From positions 248,001 to 312,000 of the forward strand of contig NZ_SACO01000001.1 in assembly GCF_004005905.1 (NCBI RefSeq): 64,000 nt of DNA. The letters are read 5' to 3'. The notes under the pieces are model-generated. The model searched no databases. It saw only the letters and a program-made list of their open reading frames with translations, and was not told the DNA's origin. The stretch is from Novosphingobium umbonatum. Lineage in GTDB: Bacteria > Pseudomonadota > Alphaproteobacteria > Sphingomonadales > Sphingomonadaceae. This document shows, piece after piece, positions 1-8,287 of the stretch. How positions within the stretch are numbered: position 1 is the stretch's first letter; each line of letters opens with the position of its first letter. Position numbers and translations under genes: made by a program.

Positions 1-30
1 TCGCCCTTTGCCATGGCGCGGGATGCCTGA
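1..30 (+). CDS. 3' end of an upstream gene (partial)
   Basis: The first frame is open from base 1 and ends in TGA at 28-30, giving only the C-terminal tail SPFAMARDA. The stop shares its last base with the ATG of the next small gene (TGATG). This arrangement is typical of translationally coupled genes and is the only reason to call this a real gene end. The product cannot be identified from nine residues. Confidence 0.4.
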   Translation, partial: SPFAMARDA

Positions 31-233
31 TGCGTACCACCCATAATGAGGCGAGCGTCAGGCTCTATCATCTGGACAGCGGGCCGGAAGGAGGCGCGGC
101 GGAAACTTTGTTCTATGGCCCTTTGAGCGAGGCCCTGCGCATTGGCGCGCAGCAGAGCGAGGAGGTGCAGGAAGGGCTTTTCATCGCCACCGATAATGAT
201 GTGGTGGCCTTTCTGGACCTGCTGGAAGGCTGA
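30..233 (+). CDS. small hypothetical protein (67 aa)
   Basis: The frame encodes 67 residues, acidic overall (ending in a DLLEG-type tail), with no signal peptide, membrane segment or cysteine. The start is chosen because the ATG overlaps the TGA of the preceding gene, suggesting an operon with whatever lies to the left. I do not recognise the family. High third-position GC fits real coding sequence, and a terminator-like hairpin follows directly after the stop. The function is unknown; it may be a small accessory protein of the upstream gene. Confidence 0.5.
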   Translation: MRTTHNEASVRLYHLDSGPEGGAAETLFYGPLSEALRIGAQQSEEVQEGLFIATDNDVVAFLDLLEG

Positions 234-241
234 AGGCGAAA

Positions 242-270
242 CGGGGGCCTGCGATACACGCAAGCCCCCG
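242..270. terminator. hairpin between convergent genes
   Basis: CGGGGGC at 242-248 pairs perfectly with GCCCCCG at 264-270 around a 15-base loop. It sits in the 48-base gap between the small plus-strand gene and the minus-strand aldehyde dehydrogenase. There is no T-run, so it would be a weak or Rho-assisted terminator, possibly serving both strands. Confidence 0.45.
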
Positions 271-281
271 CTCCTCGATCA

Positions 282-1709
282 TCAGGCCGGAAGCGCCCCG
301 ATCACCGATTTGACCTCCAGATATTCCTCCAGCCCGAAACGGCCAAATTCGCGGCCATTGCCCGACTGCTTATAGCCGCCAAAGGGCATATCCATCGCCA
401 GACCGCCCGCATTGACATAGACCGAACCGGCGCGGATCTTGCCCACAATGGTTTTGGCGACCGAAGGATCGCCCGCAATATAGGCACCCAGACCATAGGG
501 CGTGTCATTGGCGATGCTCACCGCCTCGTCCAGATCCTTGTAAGGCAGGATGGTCAGCACGGGGCCGAAGATTTCTTCCTGCGCAATGGCCATCGTATTG
601 GTCACATTGGCAAACACGGTGGGCTTAACAAAATAGCCCTTCTCCACGCCATCGGGCAGCCCCAGACCGCCGGTGACCAGAGTGGCGCCATCGGCAATGC
701 CCTTGGCGATCAGGCCCTGAATCTTGTCCCACTGCGCCTTGTTCACCACAGGGCCGATGTGGTCGCCCTGCGCCAGCGGATCGCCCACCGACTTGCCACC
801 GAAGATTGCGCCGACCATCGCCGCCGCCTCGTCATGCTGGCTTTCATGCACCAGCATCCGCGTGGGCGCCACGCAGCTCTGGCCCGAATTGAGCAGCACC
901 CCGCCGCAGCCACCGGGCAAAGCCTTGTCCAGCGGCGTGCCGGGCAGGATGATATTGGGCGATTTGCCGCCCAGTTCCTGCGTCACGCGCTTGACCGTAT
1001 CGGCCGCCGATTTGGCCACCATGATCCCTGCGCGGGTGGAGCCGGTAAAGCTGACCATATCCACATCGGGATGGGCCGAAATGGCATTGCCCACCACCGG
1101 ACCATCGCCCTGCACCAGATTGAACACGCCCGCAGGCAAGCCCGCCGCTTCCAGCACCTCGGCAAAAATTGCGGCGCAAGTGGGCGCTTCTTCCGAAGGC
1201 TTGAGCACGATGGTGCAGCCAGCGGCCAGCGCAGGCGCCACCTTGGCCACGATCTGGTTCATCGGCCAGTTCCACGGGGTAATCAGGCCAACCACGCCGA
1301 TCGCCTCGCGCACCACCTTGTTATCCCCAATCTTCTCCTCAAACTCATAGGCGGTCAACGCGGCCAGAGCATTGGCCAGATGGCCCAGACCACTGCCCGC
1401 CTGCGCCGTGCTGGAAATCGAGATCGGGCAGCCCATTTCCGTGCTGATCGCCTCGGCAATATCGCCGATGCGCGCCTTATAGGCCTCGATGATCCGGCCC
1501 AGCAGGGCGATGCGCTCTTCCTTGCTGGTAGCCGAAAAAGCGGGGAAAGCATGGCGGGCGGCGGCGACAGCAGCATCAACGTCCGCTGCCGTGCCCAGAG
1601 TGATCTGGCTGGCCTGTCCCTCGGTCGCCGGATTGGTCACGCTGTGGGCAGTGCCGCCGATGGAATCGACCCATTGGCCATCAATATAATGTTGCAAATA
1701 GCTTTTCAT
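282..1709 (-). CDS. NAD(P)-dependent aldehyde dehydrogenase
   Basis: This 475-residue protein is a full-length member of the aldehyde dehydrogenase superfamily, which oxidises aldehydes to carboxylic acids with NAD(P)+. The oxyanion Asn lies in TPWNWP (N147), the cofactor-loop motif FTGSTRAG at about 221-228, the general base in QELGGKSP (E245) and the nucleophile in NSGQSCV (C279). EEIFGPVL near 378 is the usual C-terminal motif. An AAGGA ribosome site precedes the ATG by about 8 bases. It is the last gene of a minus-strand unit, 27 bases behind a LigE-like glutathione transferase and downstream of an XRE regulator. The context suggests oxidation of an aromatic aldehyde such as a vanillin-type product, but the sequence does not fix the substrate. 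Confidence 0.9.
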   Translation of the reverse strand: MKSYLQHYIDGQWVDSIGGTAHSVTNPATEGQASQITLGTAADVDAAVAAARHAFPAFSATSKEERIALLGRIIEAYKARIGDIAEAISTEMGCPISISSTAQAGSGLGHLANALAALTAYEFEEKIGDNKVVREAIGVVGLITPWNWPMNQIVAKVAPALAAGCTIVLKPSEEAPTCAAIFAEVLEAAGLPAGVFNLVQGDGPVVGNAISAHPDVDMVSFTGSTRAGIMVAKSAADTVKRVTQELGGKSPNIILPGTPLDKALPGGCGGVLLNSGQSCVAPTRMLVHESQHDEAAAMVGAIFGGKSVGDPLAQGDHIGPVVNKAQWDKIQGLIAKGIADGATLVTGGLGLPDGVEKGYFVKPTVFANVTNTMAIAQEEIFGPVLTILPYKDLDEAVSIANDTPYGLGAYIAGDPSVAKTIVGKIRAGSVYVNAGGLAMDMPFGGYKQSGNGREFGRFGLEEYLEVKSVIGALPA

Positions 1710-1736
1710 GGAAATGCGTCCTTCAGCAATGCAAGC

Positions 1737-2588
1737 TCAGGCAGGCGTCTTTTCACCCTTGCCGGTGATATGGTCGGTCTCGGCGCGCGTGGAGGCAGGG
1801 CCCGTGTTGCGCTTGACCAGACCGGCCACCAGCGACGGCCCCTTGGCAAAGGGTTCAGGATCACCCTCGCGCATTTTCAGGCCGAACAGCGGGCTCATGC
1901 CGGGGTGACGGCCCAGACCGCCAAACAGGTCAAACCCGCGCTCGATCCAGTCGCGCAGGGGCTCATCCTCGGTCATCGGCGGAGTGTCGGCGACACTGGC
2001 GGCCCAAAGGAACACGGCCAAAGCGCGATAATCGGCATAATTGGGGCTTTCGCCGCCCAGCCACTTATGCTCGCGCAAAATGCCACGCAGCAGTTCCAGT
2101 TCGGGCAGCACCTTGGGGAACACATCCTCGCGCCCCACCACCAGCTCTTCCATCGGCTTGCCCCACATGCGCAAGCGGCTTTCGGTGATATATTGAATAT
2201 CCTCCGGCTTGCAGCGGTCGCGATATTCCACGGCAAAAGCGCGGGCCCATGGGCCAACCACCGTCTTCCACAGCCAGGTTTCCAGGAATTGCGCCAGAGG
2301 CTTGATCGAGGGATCACCGATCAGCGTCGGGCGATCTGGATATTTCTCGTCCAGATATTCGGCGATCAACCAGCTATCGAGCACCCATTCGCCATCGTCC
2401 TGAATGGCGGGCAGGCGCTCGCTGCGCCCGCCGGTGCGGTCCATAATGCCGGTGAAGCCACCATCCACAATGTCCAGTTCAAAGCCCTTGTGCGCGATGG
2501 CATATTTGGTGGCCCACACAAAGGGGCTGGTGGTGCAGCCGCTGGCGTGTTGCAGGTCATAGAAGGTGATCTTGTTGTCCTTGGCCAT
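1737..2588 (-). CDS. glutathione S-transferase, LigE-type beta-etherase family
   Basis: The 283-residue protein has an N-terminal thioredoxin-like glutathione domain (about 1-85, with TGGRSERLPAI and the LDSWLIAEYLDEKYPDRP stretch) and an alpha-helical C-terminal domain (NYADYRALAVFLWAASVA, then RGFDLFGGLGRHPGM and LFGLKMREGDPEPF). From memory, these segments and the overall length closely match LigE/LigP of Sphingobium SYK-6, which cleave beta-O-4 aryl ether bonds of lignin dimers with glutathione. The start is the second ATG of an ATGATG pair, because AAGGAG lies 7 bases before it; the first would be at 2591. The exact substrate is inferred. Other GSTs of this subfamily have unknown roles, so a general glutathione transferase remains possible. 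Confidence 0.8.
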   Translation of the reverse strand: MAKDNKITFYDLQHASGCTTSPFVWATKYAIAHKGFELDIVDGGFTGIMDRTGGRSERLPAIQDDGEWVLDSWLIAEYLDEKYPDRPTLIGDPSIKPLAQFLETWLWKTVVGPWARAFAVEYRDRCKPEDIQYITESRLRMWGKPMEELVVGREDVFPKVLPELELLRGILREHKWLGGESPNYADYRALAVFLWAASVADTPPMTEDEPLRDWIERGFDLFGGLGRHPGMSPLFGLKMREGDPEPFAKGPSLVAGLVKRNTGPASTRAETDHITGKGEKTPA

Positions 2589-2657
2589 CATGCCTCTCCT
2601 TGGCGGGTTGCGCACATGCCGTTCTACGGAAAATCCCGCGCGGCTTTGTATGTGTTA

Positions 2658-2694
2658 CTGCCAAAGTGACGCATGATGCCCGCCCTGCCAAGTG
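2658..2694. promoter_or_regulatory. direct repeat upstream of the GST gene
   Basis: CTGCCAAAGTG (2658-2668) and CTGCCAAGTG (2685-2694) form a near-identical direct repeat 27 bases apart, in the 138-base gap between the XRE regulator and the GST gene. Read on the minus strand, each contains TTGGCA, resembling a -35 element. It could be a regulator-binding pair or overlapping promoter parts. The evidence is position and repetition only. Confidence 0.25.
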
Positions 2695-2726
2695 GGCAAT
2701 CGATGCTATTATTCTTTCTACCTGCT

Positions 2727-3566
2727 TCAGGCCGCCAGATGGGGAATGGTCATTTCCCGCGCCACTTGCGCAAGCCGCGCCGCGCTGGCCGCATCGGCGG
2801 GGGCGAACAGGATCAGGCGCTGGCCCGGCACTTCCTCGATGGCATAGGATGTGTGGTGAAAGGCAATCGCCTCGCCATCGGGCAGGGTGGCGGAATTGAC
2901 ATCCTCGAAATGGCTGCGGATTTCGGCTGCCTCCCATAATTGGCAGAACAAAGGCGATGCCGCGCGCATTTCGGTGATCAGCGCCTCGAACACTTGCGGA
3001 CGGGACGTGCGGCTGTAATCCCATTTGAACCGCGCCACCAAACGCCGCGCCATTTCACGATAGCGTTCCGGATCAGCACGATAGCGCTCACTGAGCATCA
3101 GGATACGGAACAGGTTGCGCTGCTCGCGCGGCAAAGGCGCATAATCGCGGAACAGGCGGGTAACAAGGCCGTTCCAGCCCACCACCGTCCAGTCCTCCAC
3201 AATCACCAGCGCGGGGATAGAGAGCGAATCCATCAAGGCCTGAGTCGAAGGGCGCACCACGTCATCACCCACATGCGCCAGCGGCGGCGGGCGATGCTGG
3301 GCCAGCGCAAACAGGAATTCCCGCTCGGAAGGCTCCAGCTTCAGCGCCTTGCCCAATCGTTCGATCATCGCGGCGGAGAGTTGCACCTCGCGTCCCTGTT
3401 CGAACCATGTGTACCACGTCACGCTCATCCCCGCCAAAGCGGCCACTTCCTCGCGCCGCAGCCCGCGCGTGCGACGGCGCTCGCCTGCGGGCAGGCCCAC
3501 ATCGGCAGGGGCAATACGCCCACGCGCCGCTTTGAGAAAACGGGTCAATTCCTCTCTCTGCGCCAT
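2727..3566 (-). CDS. XRE-family transcriptional regulator with MmyB-like ligand domain
   Basis: The 279-residue protein starts with a helix-turn-helix of the XRE type (about 30-85: RTRGLRREEVAALAGMS, then YTWFEQGRE). A C-terminal MmyB-like ligand-binding domain follows (about 110-270), containing NLFRILM and the HHTSYAIEE segment near the end. Such proteins bind small hydrophobic ligands and often repress neighbouring oxidoreductase genes. AGGAT lies 6 bases before the ATG. It is divergent from the BKACE/SDR genes and upstream of the GST/aldehyde dehydrogenase pair on its own strand. That position suits a local regulator of both sides, which is inference. Confidence 0.85.
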   Translation of the reverse strand: MAQREELTRFLKAARGRIAPADVGLPAGERRRTRGLRREEVAALAGMSVTWYTWFEQGREVQLSAAMIERLGKALKLEPSEREFLFALAQHRPPPLAHVGDDVVRPSTQALMDSLSIPALVIVEDWTVVGWNGLVTRLFRDYAPLPREQRNLFRILMLSERYRADPERYREMARRLVARFKWDYSRTSRPQVFEALITEMRAASPLFCQLWEAAEIRSHFEDVNSATLPDGEAIAFHHTSYAIEEVPGQRLILFAPADAASAARLAQVAREMTIPHLAA

Positions 3567-3737
3567 GGCAGATCCTATCCTTTGTTATGCTTTGCGCGCA
3601 GTCTTTCACACCAAGGCGAAGGGGGCAAGAGGGGTAAGACGGGTAGCGGGAATAATGGCATTGGCAGCGGTCTGGTCAGCCTTGGCGAAGGGTGGCAGTT
3701 TGTATGCAACGAAAACACAAATGGAAAAGAGGAAGCC

Positions 3738-4613
3738 ATGGCCGACAAGGTCTTTATCACCTGCGCCGTTACCGGCAGCGCACCTTTGCCCAAGCACCCC
3801 AACTTCCCCTTCCGCCCCGATCATGTGGCGCAGGAAGCGCTGGATGCGGCGGCTGCGGGTGCCTCGATCATCCACCTGCATGTGCGCGATCCGCAAACCG
3901 GCGCGCCCAGCCAATCCCTGGAGGATTACCGCGAGGTGGTGGGCCTGATCCGTGCGAAGAACAGCGAGTTGATCCTGAACGTCACCACCGGCCCTGGCTG
4001 CACCTGGATCCAGAGCGAGGAAGACCCCGCCCTGCCCGGCCCCGGCACGCTGATGTTCACCGCCGAACGCAGGCTGGAGCATATTCTCGACCTCAAGCCC
4101 GACATGTGCACGCTGGACATTTGCACGATGAACCTGTGGGGCGGGGCGGCGATCAATCTGAAACCGATGGTCACCCGCCTTGGCCATATGATTCAGGACG
4201 CCGGCGTTTTGCCCGAAATCGAGTGTTTCGAAGCGGGCGATTTTGTCTATGCCGATGATCTGATCGCCGAAGGCGCACTGCCCGCCAAAGTGCCCTATAC
4301 TTTTGTGCTGGGCACCAAATATGGCCTGCCCGCCACCACCGAAGCCATGCAATATGCCAAGAACCAATTGCCGCGCGGGGCGATCTTCACCGGCTTTGGC
4401 ATTCAAAAACATTCCTTCCCCATGGCGGCGCAATCGGTGCTGCTGGGCGGCCATGTTCGCGTGGGATTTGAGGACACAACCTATCTGCGGCGCGGGCGGC
4501 AGGCGGCCAATAATGCCGAAATGGTGGTCTGGGCGCGCGACATTATCGACCGGTTGGGCGCCGATGTCGCCAGTGCGGGCGAAACCCGCGCGATGCTGGG
4601 CCTGAAGAACTAG
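3738..4613 (+). CDS. beta-keto acid cleavage enzyme (BKACE, DUF849 family)
   Basis: This 291-residue protein belongs to the BKACE family, typified by 3-keto-5-aminohexanoate cleavage enzyme. Members condense a beta-keto acid with acetyl-CoA to give acetoacetate and a CoA ester. The zinc motif HLHVRDP (H46, H48), TTGPG near 87 and the C-terminal GGHVRVGFED segment are the family landmarks. A GAGGAAG ribosome site precedes the ATG at 3738; an earlier ATG at 3721 is out of frame. It lies 23 bases before an SDR and opposite an XRE regulator. The beta-keto substrate is unknown. In this context it could be a side-chain intermediate of an aromatic compound. Confidence 0.85.
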   Translation: MADKVFITCAVTGSAPLPKHPNFPFRPDHVAQEALDAAAAGASIIHLHVRDPQTGAPSQSLEDYREVVGLIRAKNSELILNVTTGPGCTWIQSEEDPALPGPGTLMFTAERRLEHILDLKPDMCTLDICTMNLWGGAAINLKPMVTRLGHMIQDAGVLPEIECFEAGDFVYADDLIAEGALPAKVPYTFVLGTKYGLPATTEAMQYAKNQLPRGAIFTGFGIQKHSFPMAAQSVLLGGHVRVGFEDTTYLRRGRQAANNAEMVVWARDIIDRLGADVASAGETRAMLGLKN

Positions 4614-4636
4614 AATAAAGATAGAGGAGAGGATCG

Positions 4637-5590
4637 ATGGCTTTTAATCCCCCCGTTGCCCCTGCCGGATCGGCCCCGATGGCCGATGTAACCGGCAAGA
4701 CCGCCTTTATCACCGGCGGCGCCAATGGTATCGGCCTTGGCATTGCCCGCGCTTTGGTGAAAGCTGGCGCCAATGTGGTGATCGCCGACATTCGTGAAAG
4801 CTCGCTGGCCGAGGCCAAGGCTTCGCTGGCCGCCGACGCGCAGGTGGAAACCGTGCAGTTGGACGTAACCGACCGCGCCGCTTTTGCCGCCGCAGCCGAC
4901 AAGGCCGAGGCGCGCTTTGGCAAGATCCATATGTTGATCGGCAATGCCGGTATCGGCGTGATGGGGCCGATCATGGACGCGCGCTATGACGATTGGGATT
5001 GGGGCATGGGGGTCAACCTTGGCGGGGTGATCAATGGTCTGGTCACCATCCTGCCGCGCATCAAGGCCCATGGCGAAGGCGGGCAAGTGGTCACCACCAG
5101 TTCGCAAAGCGGCTTGCTGCCAATCTCCTATTCGGCCATCTATTCCGCCGCCAAGGCCGCGATCATCGGCATCACCGAGGCCGCGCGGGGCGAATTGGGC
5201 GCGATCAACATCGGCATTTCGGCTTTTTGCCCCGGCCCTGTGCAATCCAACATCTCCGCCTCGGGCGAATTGCGGCCGGAGGATAAAAAGCAGGACACCG
5301 GCTATTTGCAGCGCGAACAGGAGCTGGAAAAGCGCCCCAATTCGCCGCTCTGGATGAGCGCGGACGAAGTGGGCGAGCGGGTTTTGGCCGGTATCCGCGC
5401 CAATGATCTCTATATCCTGACCCATCCCGAATTTGCGCCGGGGATGCAGCGCCGTTTCGACTCGATCATGGCCAGCGTGCCCGACGAACCGCATAATGAC
5501 GCGCGGGCCAAGGAAATCTTCTTCCTGCTGGACAACCCGGTCTTTGCCGAGCAATCGGCCCGCCATGCCAAACAGGCCGAAACCGCCTGA
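4637..5590 (+). CDS. short-chain dehydrogenase/reductase, LigD-like
   Basis: This 317-residue classical SDR has the cofactor motif TGGANGIG (26-33), NAG (103-105), catalytic Ser near 155 and YSAAK (Y169, K173). The stretch around DDWDWGMGVNLGGVINGLVT and the long C-terminal extension resemble, from memory, the Calpha-dehydrogenases (LigD/LigN type) of sphingomonads, which oxidise the benzylic alcohol of beta-O-4 lignin dimers before LigE/LigF act. A GAGGAGAGG ribosome site precedes the ATG. It is co-transcribed with the BKACE gene and closed by an intrinsic terminator. The specific substrate is inferred from the LigE-like neighbour; a different secondary alcohol is possible. Confidence 0.85.
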   Translation: MAFNPPVAPAGSAPMADVTGKTAFITGGANGIGLGIARALVKAGANVVIADIRESSLAEAKASLAADAQVETVQLDVTDRAAFAAAADKAEARFGKIHMLIGNAGIGVMGPIMDARYDDWDWGMGVNLGGVINGLVTILPRIKAHGEGGQVVTTSSQSGLLPISYSAIYSAAKAAIIGITEAARGELGAINIGISAFCPGPVQSNISASGELRPEDKKQDTGYLQREQELEKRPNSPLWMSADEVGERVLAGIRANDLYILTHPEFAPGMQRRFDSIMASVPDEPHNDARAKEIFFLLDNPVFAEQSARHAKQAETA

Positions 5591-5616
5591 TTTTACCGCA
5601 TTCCAGCATCTCCCCG

Positions 5617-5648
5617 CCCCCGTTGCCCAACCGGCAGCGGGGGTTTTT
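5617..5648 (+). terminator. intrinsic terminator of the BKACE-SDR unit
   Basis: CCCCCGTTGCC (5617-5627) pairs with GGCAGCGGGGG (5633-5643) through one T-G wobble and is followed by TTTTT (5644-5648). It lies 26 bases after the SDR stop, so the following TonB receptor needs its own promoter. Confidence 0.85.
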
Positions 5649-5810
5649 GCAGACCAAAGTCGCGTGTCACATTCGCAACACTATGCGGCATTTTTGCACA
5701 TATTAACCAATACCATTTGTCTACGCTTTCGCTTGAGGCGTAGAGCAATCCTGCCCGCCCCCTGCGGGATAAAAGCAATCCTTCACGGATCATTGCTACA
5801 GGATATAATT

Positions 5811-8180
5811 ATGGCAAACCTTCGCAATTCCCTGCTGCTTTCCGCCAGCATCGCCCTCCCCCTGTTGGCAGCGCCCGTTGCCGCTTTCGCCGCCGAACCT
5901 GGCGAGATTGTTGTAACCGGGACACGCGCCCAAAACCGTACCAAACTGGACTCGGTGGCGCCGGTCGATGTGCTGTCGCTGGATTCGCTGACCAAGCAAG
6001 GCTCCTCGGAACTGGGTTCGGCGCTGGCCTCGGTCGCCCCTTCGATCGATTTCCCCCGCCCCGCCGGTACGGACGGCACCGACTCGATCCGCCCCGCCAC
6101 GCTGCGCGGCCTGTCGCCCGATCAGGCGCTGGTGCTGATCAATGGCGTGCGTGGCCATGCTTCGGCGCTGCTCAACGTCAATGGCTCGGTGGGTCGCGGT
6201 TCGGCTGCGGTTGACCTCAACACCATCCCCACCCTTGCCCTGTCGCAGGTTGAAGTGCTGCGCGATGGCGCATCGGCGCAATATGGTTCGGACGCGATTG
6301 CGGGCGTGGTCAACATGCGCCTGCGCGAGGCCGATCATGGCGGCGGCGCCACGGTCAGCTATGGCAAGTATGACACCCAGTTCAACGGCGCCCGTTCCTC
6401 GCGCCATATCTCGGATGGCGCCACGCTGAACCTTGGCCTGTGGCAGGGTTTCAAGCTGGGCAAGGGCGGCTTCATCACCCTGACCGGCGAATATCTGGAC
6501 CGCCACCCCACCAACCGTTCGGATCTGGACGTGCGTGAAAGCGTGGCCAAGGTGCGTTCGCGCATCGGCGACCCCGAAGTGCTGCAAAAGACCTTCTATG
6601 TGAACTCGGCCCTGCCGATTGGCGACAGCGGTTGGGAAGCCTTCGGTTTCGGTGGTTATCAGCACCGCAACAGCACCAGCGCGGCTTTCGCCCGCAACCC
6701 CAGCAACGTCAACAATGTGACCGCGATCTATCCCGATGGCTTCCTGCCTTTGATCAATGCGCGTTCGGGCGATCTGAATGTCACGCTGGGCGCACGCGGC
6801 AATTGGGGCGACTGGAAGGCCACGATCAAGGCCTCCTATGGCCGCAACCGTCTGGACTATCGCACGCTCAACTCGCTCAATTCCACCTATGGCGCTGCCT
6901 CGCAGACCAGCTTCTATGACGGCGCGCTGATCTATGACCAGTGGCTGGGCGGCATGGATGCGGCCAAGCTCTACAAGCTGGGCGCCACCGATCTGAACGT
7001 GGCATGGGGCGTGGAAGTGCGCCGCGAAGGCTATCGCATCGTCGCGGGTGAACCGACCTCTTACAACCGCGCCACCGGTTCCGCCTCGACGCTGACCGCC
7101 GGTGCGCAGGGCTTCATCGGCTTCCAGCCCAGCAATGCGCTGAAGGCCAACCGCATCAGCAACGCCCTCTATCTGGATCTGGAAGCCAAGCTGCCCAGCA
7201 TCCTGACGCTGGGTGCGGCGGTGCGCGGTGAACATTATTCCGACTTTGGCGATATTGCCACCGGCAAGCTGTCGGCCCGCGCCGATCTGGCCCGCTGGTT
7301 CGCGCTGCGTGGCACGGTGTCCACCGGCTTCCGCGCGCCTTCGCTGCAACAGCAATATTTCACCTCGACCGCTTCGGTGCTGTCCAATGGCCAGATCGTG
7401 GAAACCGGCACGTTCCCCTCGATCAGCAATGTGGCCGCCTCGCTGGGTGGCGTAGCGCTGCGTCCGGAAAAGTCGGTCAACTTCTCGGCAGGCGCGGTGC
7501 TGCGCGCTGGCGGGTTTGACCTGACGGTTGACGGCTACATCATCAAGATCCGCGACCAGCTTGGCCTGTCGGAAAACATCACCCTGTCCAGCGCTGCTGC
7601 TGCCCAATATGGCGTGACCGCCGCCCGTTTCTTCATCAACGGTCTGCACACCACCACCAAGGGCATCGACATCGTGGCGCATTACAAGCTGCGCACCGCT
7701 GCGGTGGGTACGTTTGACTTTACCGCCTCGGCCAATGTCAACAAGATCACCGTGGACAGCTATCCGACCTCCAGCTCGGCCACTCTGTTCGCCCGTCAGC
7801 GTATCGTAACCATCACCAATGGCACGCCGGGTGAAAAGATCGTGGGCGGCATCGACTGGTCGCTGGGCAAGTTGGGTGCAACGGCGCGCGTCAACTATTA
7901 CGGCGATGTAATCCAGCCGGGCAGCACCGCTGTGACCGACATCCACACCGACCGCAAGGCGATCACGGATCTGGAAGTCCGGTACAAGTTGATCGACAAG
8001 GCGACGATCTCGCTGGGCGCGAACAATGTGTTCGACATCTATCCCAAGCGCGTATCGCTGTATGGCACGGACGGGACCACCACCCTGCTCGCCACCAATG
8101 GCGGCGTGGCCTTCCCCTACTTCTCGCCCTATGGCTTCAATGGCCGCTATCTCTACGCCAAGCTCAACCTGAGCTGGTAA
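5811..8180 (+). CDS. TonB-dependent outer-membrane receptor
   Basis: The 789-residue protein starts with a signal peptide (about 1-27, cleavage near AFA/AEP). A short TonB-box-like segment (GEIVVTGTR) and a plug domain follow (LRGLSPDQALVLINGVR; VEVLRDGASAQYGSDAIAGVVN). A long beta-barrel ends in an aromatic residue (LNLSW), as outer-membrane proteins do. GFRAPS near 505 and NNVFD near 743 are common receptor landmarks. The start is the ATG at 5811 with AGGA 7 bases upstream; the reading frame stays open further upstream, but that stretch is not signal-like. It would import a scarce substrate using TonB energy. Its place beside BKACE, SDR and LigE-like genes suggests an aromatic oligomer. Confidence 0.93.
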   Translation: MANLRNSLLLSASIALPLLAAPVAAFAAEPGEIVVTGTRAQNRTKLDSVAPVDVLSLDSLTKQGSSELGSALASVAPSIDFPRPAGTDGTDSIRPATLRGLSPDQALVLINGVRGHASALLNVNGSVGRGSAAVDLNTIPTLALSQVEVLRDGASAQYGSDAIAGVVNMRLREADHGGGATVSYGKYDTQFNGARSSRHISDGATLNLGLWQGFKLGKGGFITLTGEYLDRHPTNRSDLDVRESVAKVRSRIGDPEVLQKTFYVNSALPIGDSGWEAFGFGGYQHRNSTSAAFARNPSNVNNVTAIYPDGFLPLINARSGDLNVTLGARGNWGDWKATIKASYGRNRLDYRTLNSLNSTYGAASQTSFYDGALIYDQWLGGMDAAKLYKLGATDLNVAWGVEVRREGYRIVAGEPTSYNRATGSASTLTAGAQGFIGFQPSNALKANRISNALYLDLEAKLPSILTLGAAVRGEHYSDFGDIATGKLSARADLARWFALRGTVSTGFRAPSLQQQYFTSTASVLSNGQIVETGTFPSISNVAASLGGVALRPEKSVNFSAGAVLRAGGFDLTVDGYIIKIRDQLGLSENITLSSAAAAQYGVTAARFFINGLHTTTKGIDIVAHYKLRTAAVGTFDFTASANVNKITVDSYPTSSSATLFARQRIVTITNGTPGEKIVGGIDWSLGKLGATARVNYYGDVIQPGSTAVTDIHTDRKAITDLEVRYKLIDKATISLGANNVFDIYPKRVSLYGTDGTTTLLATNGGVAFPYFSPYGFNGRYLYAKLNLSW

Positions 8181-8189
8181 GCACCCTCG

Positions 8190-8216
8190 GGCCGGATGCG
8201 GGAAAAGCATCCGGCC
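8190..8216 (+). terminator. hairpin after the TonB receptor
   Basis: GGCCGGATGC (8190-8199) pairs perfectly with GCATCCGGCC (8207-8216) around a seven-base loop, starting ten bases after the receptor stop. No T-run follows, but the perfect palindromic terminator at 8220-8272 begins four bases later. The pair may act as a tandem terminator. Confidence 0.5.
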
Positions 8217-8219
8217 ACA

Positions 8220-8272
8220 GGCCATGAAAAAAGGCGCCGAGGGCATCCCCTTCGGCGCCTTTTTTCATGGCC
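8220..8272. terminator. perfect 21-bp bidirectional terminator
   Basis: A 21-base arm (8220-8240) is exactly repeated in inverse at 8252-8272 around an 11-base loop. Each arm carries six A or six T residues, so both strands present a GC-rich stem followed by TTTTTT. It lies exactly between the convergent TonB receptor and the SBF-like transporter. Confidence 0.92.
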
Positions 8273-8287
8273 ATGGGAGCGCGGCTG

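Noticed and set aside
759..2669. A 636-codon plus-strand open frame across the aldehyde dehydrogenase and GST genes
   Set aside because: It is antisense to two clearly recognisable enzymes, its translation is rich in His, Arg and Gln without motifs, and long antisense frames are expected in DNA with very GC-rich third positions.
5796..8246. An 816-codon minus-strand open frame opposite the TonB receptor
   Set aside because: The receptor strand has a signal peptide, plug and barrel motifs, whereas the antisense translation has none and is low in hydrophobic clustering.
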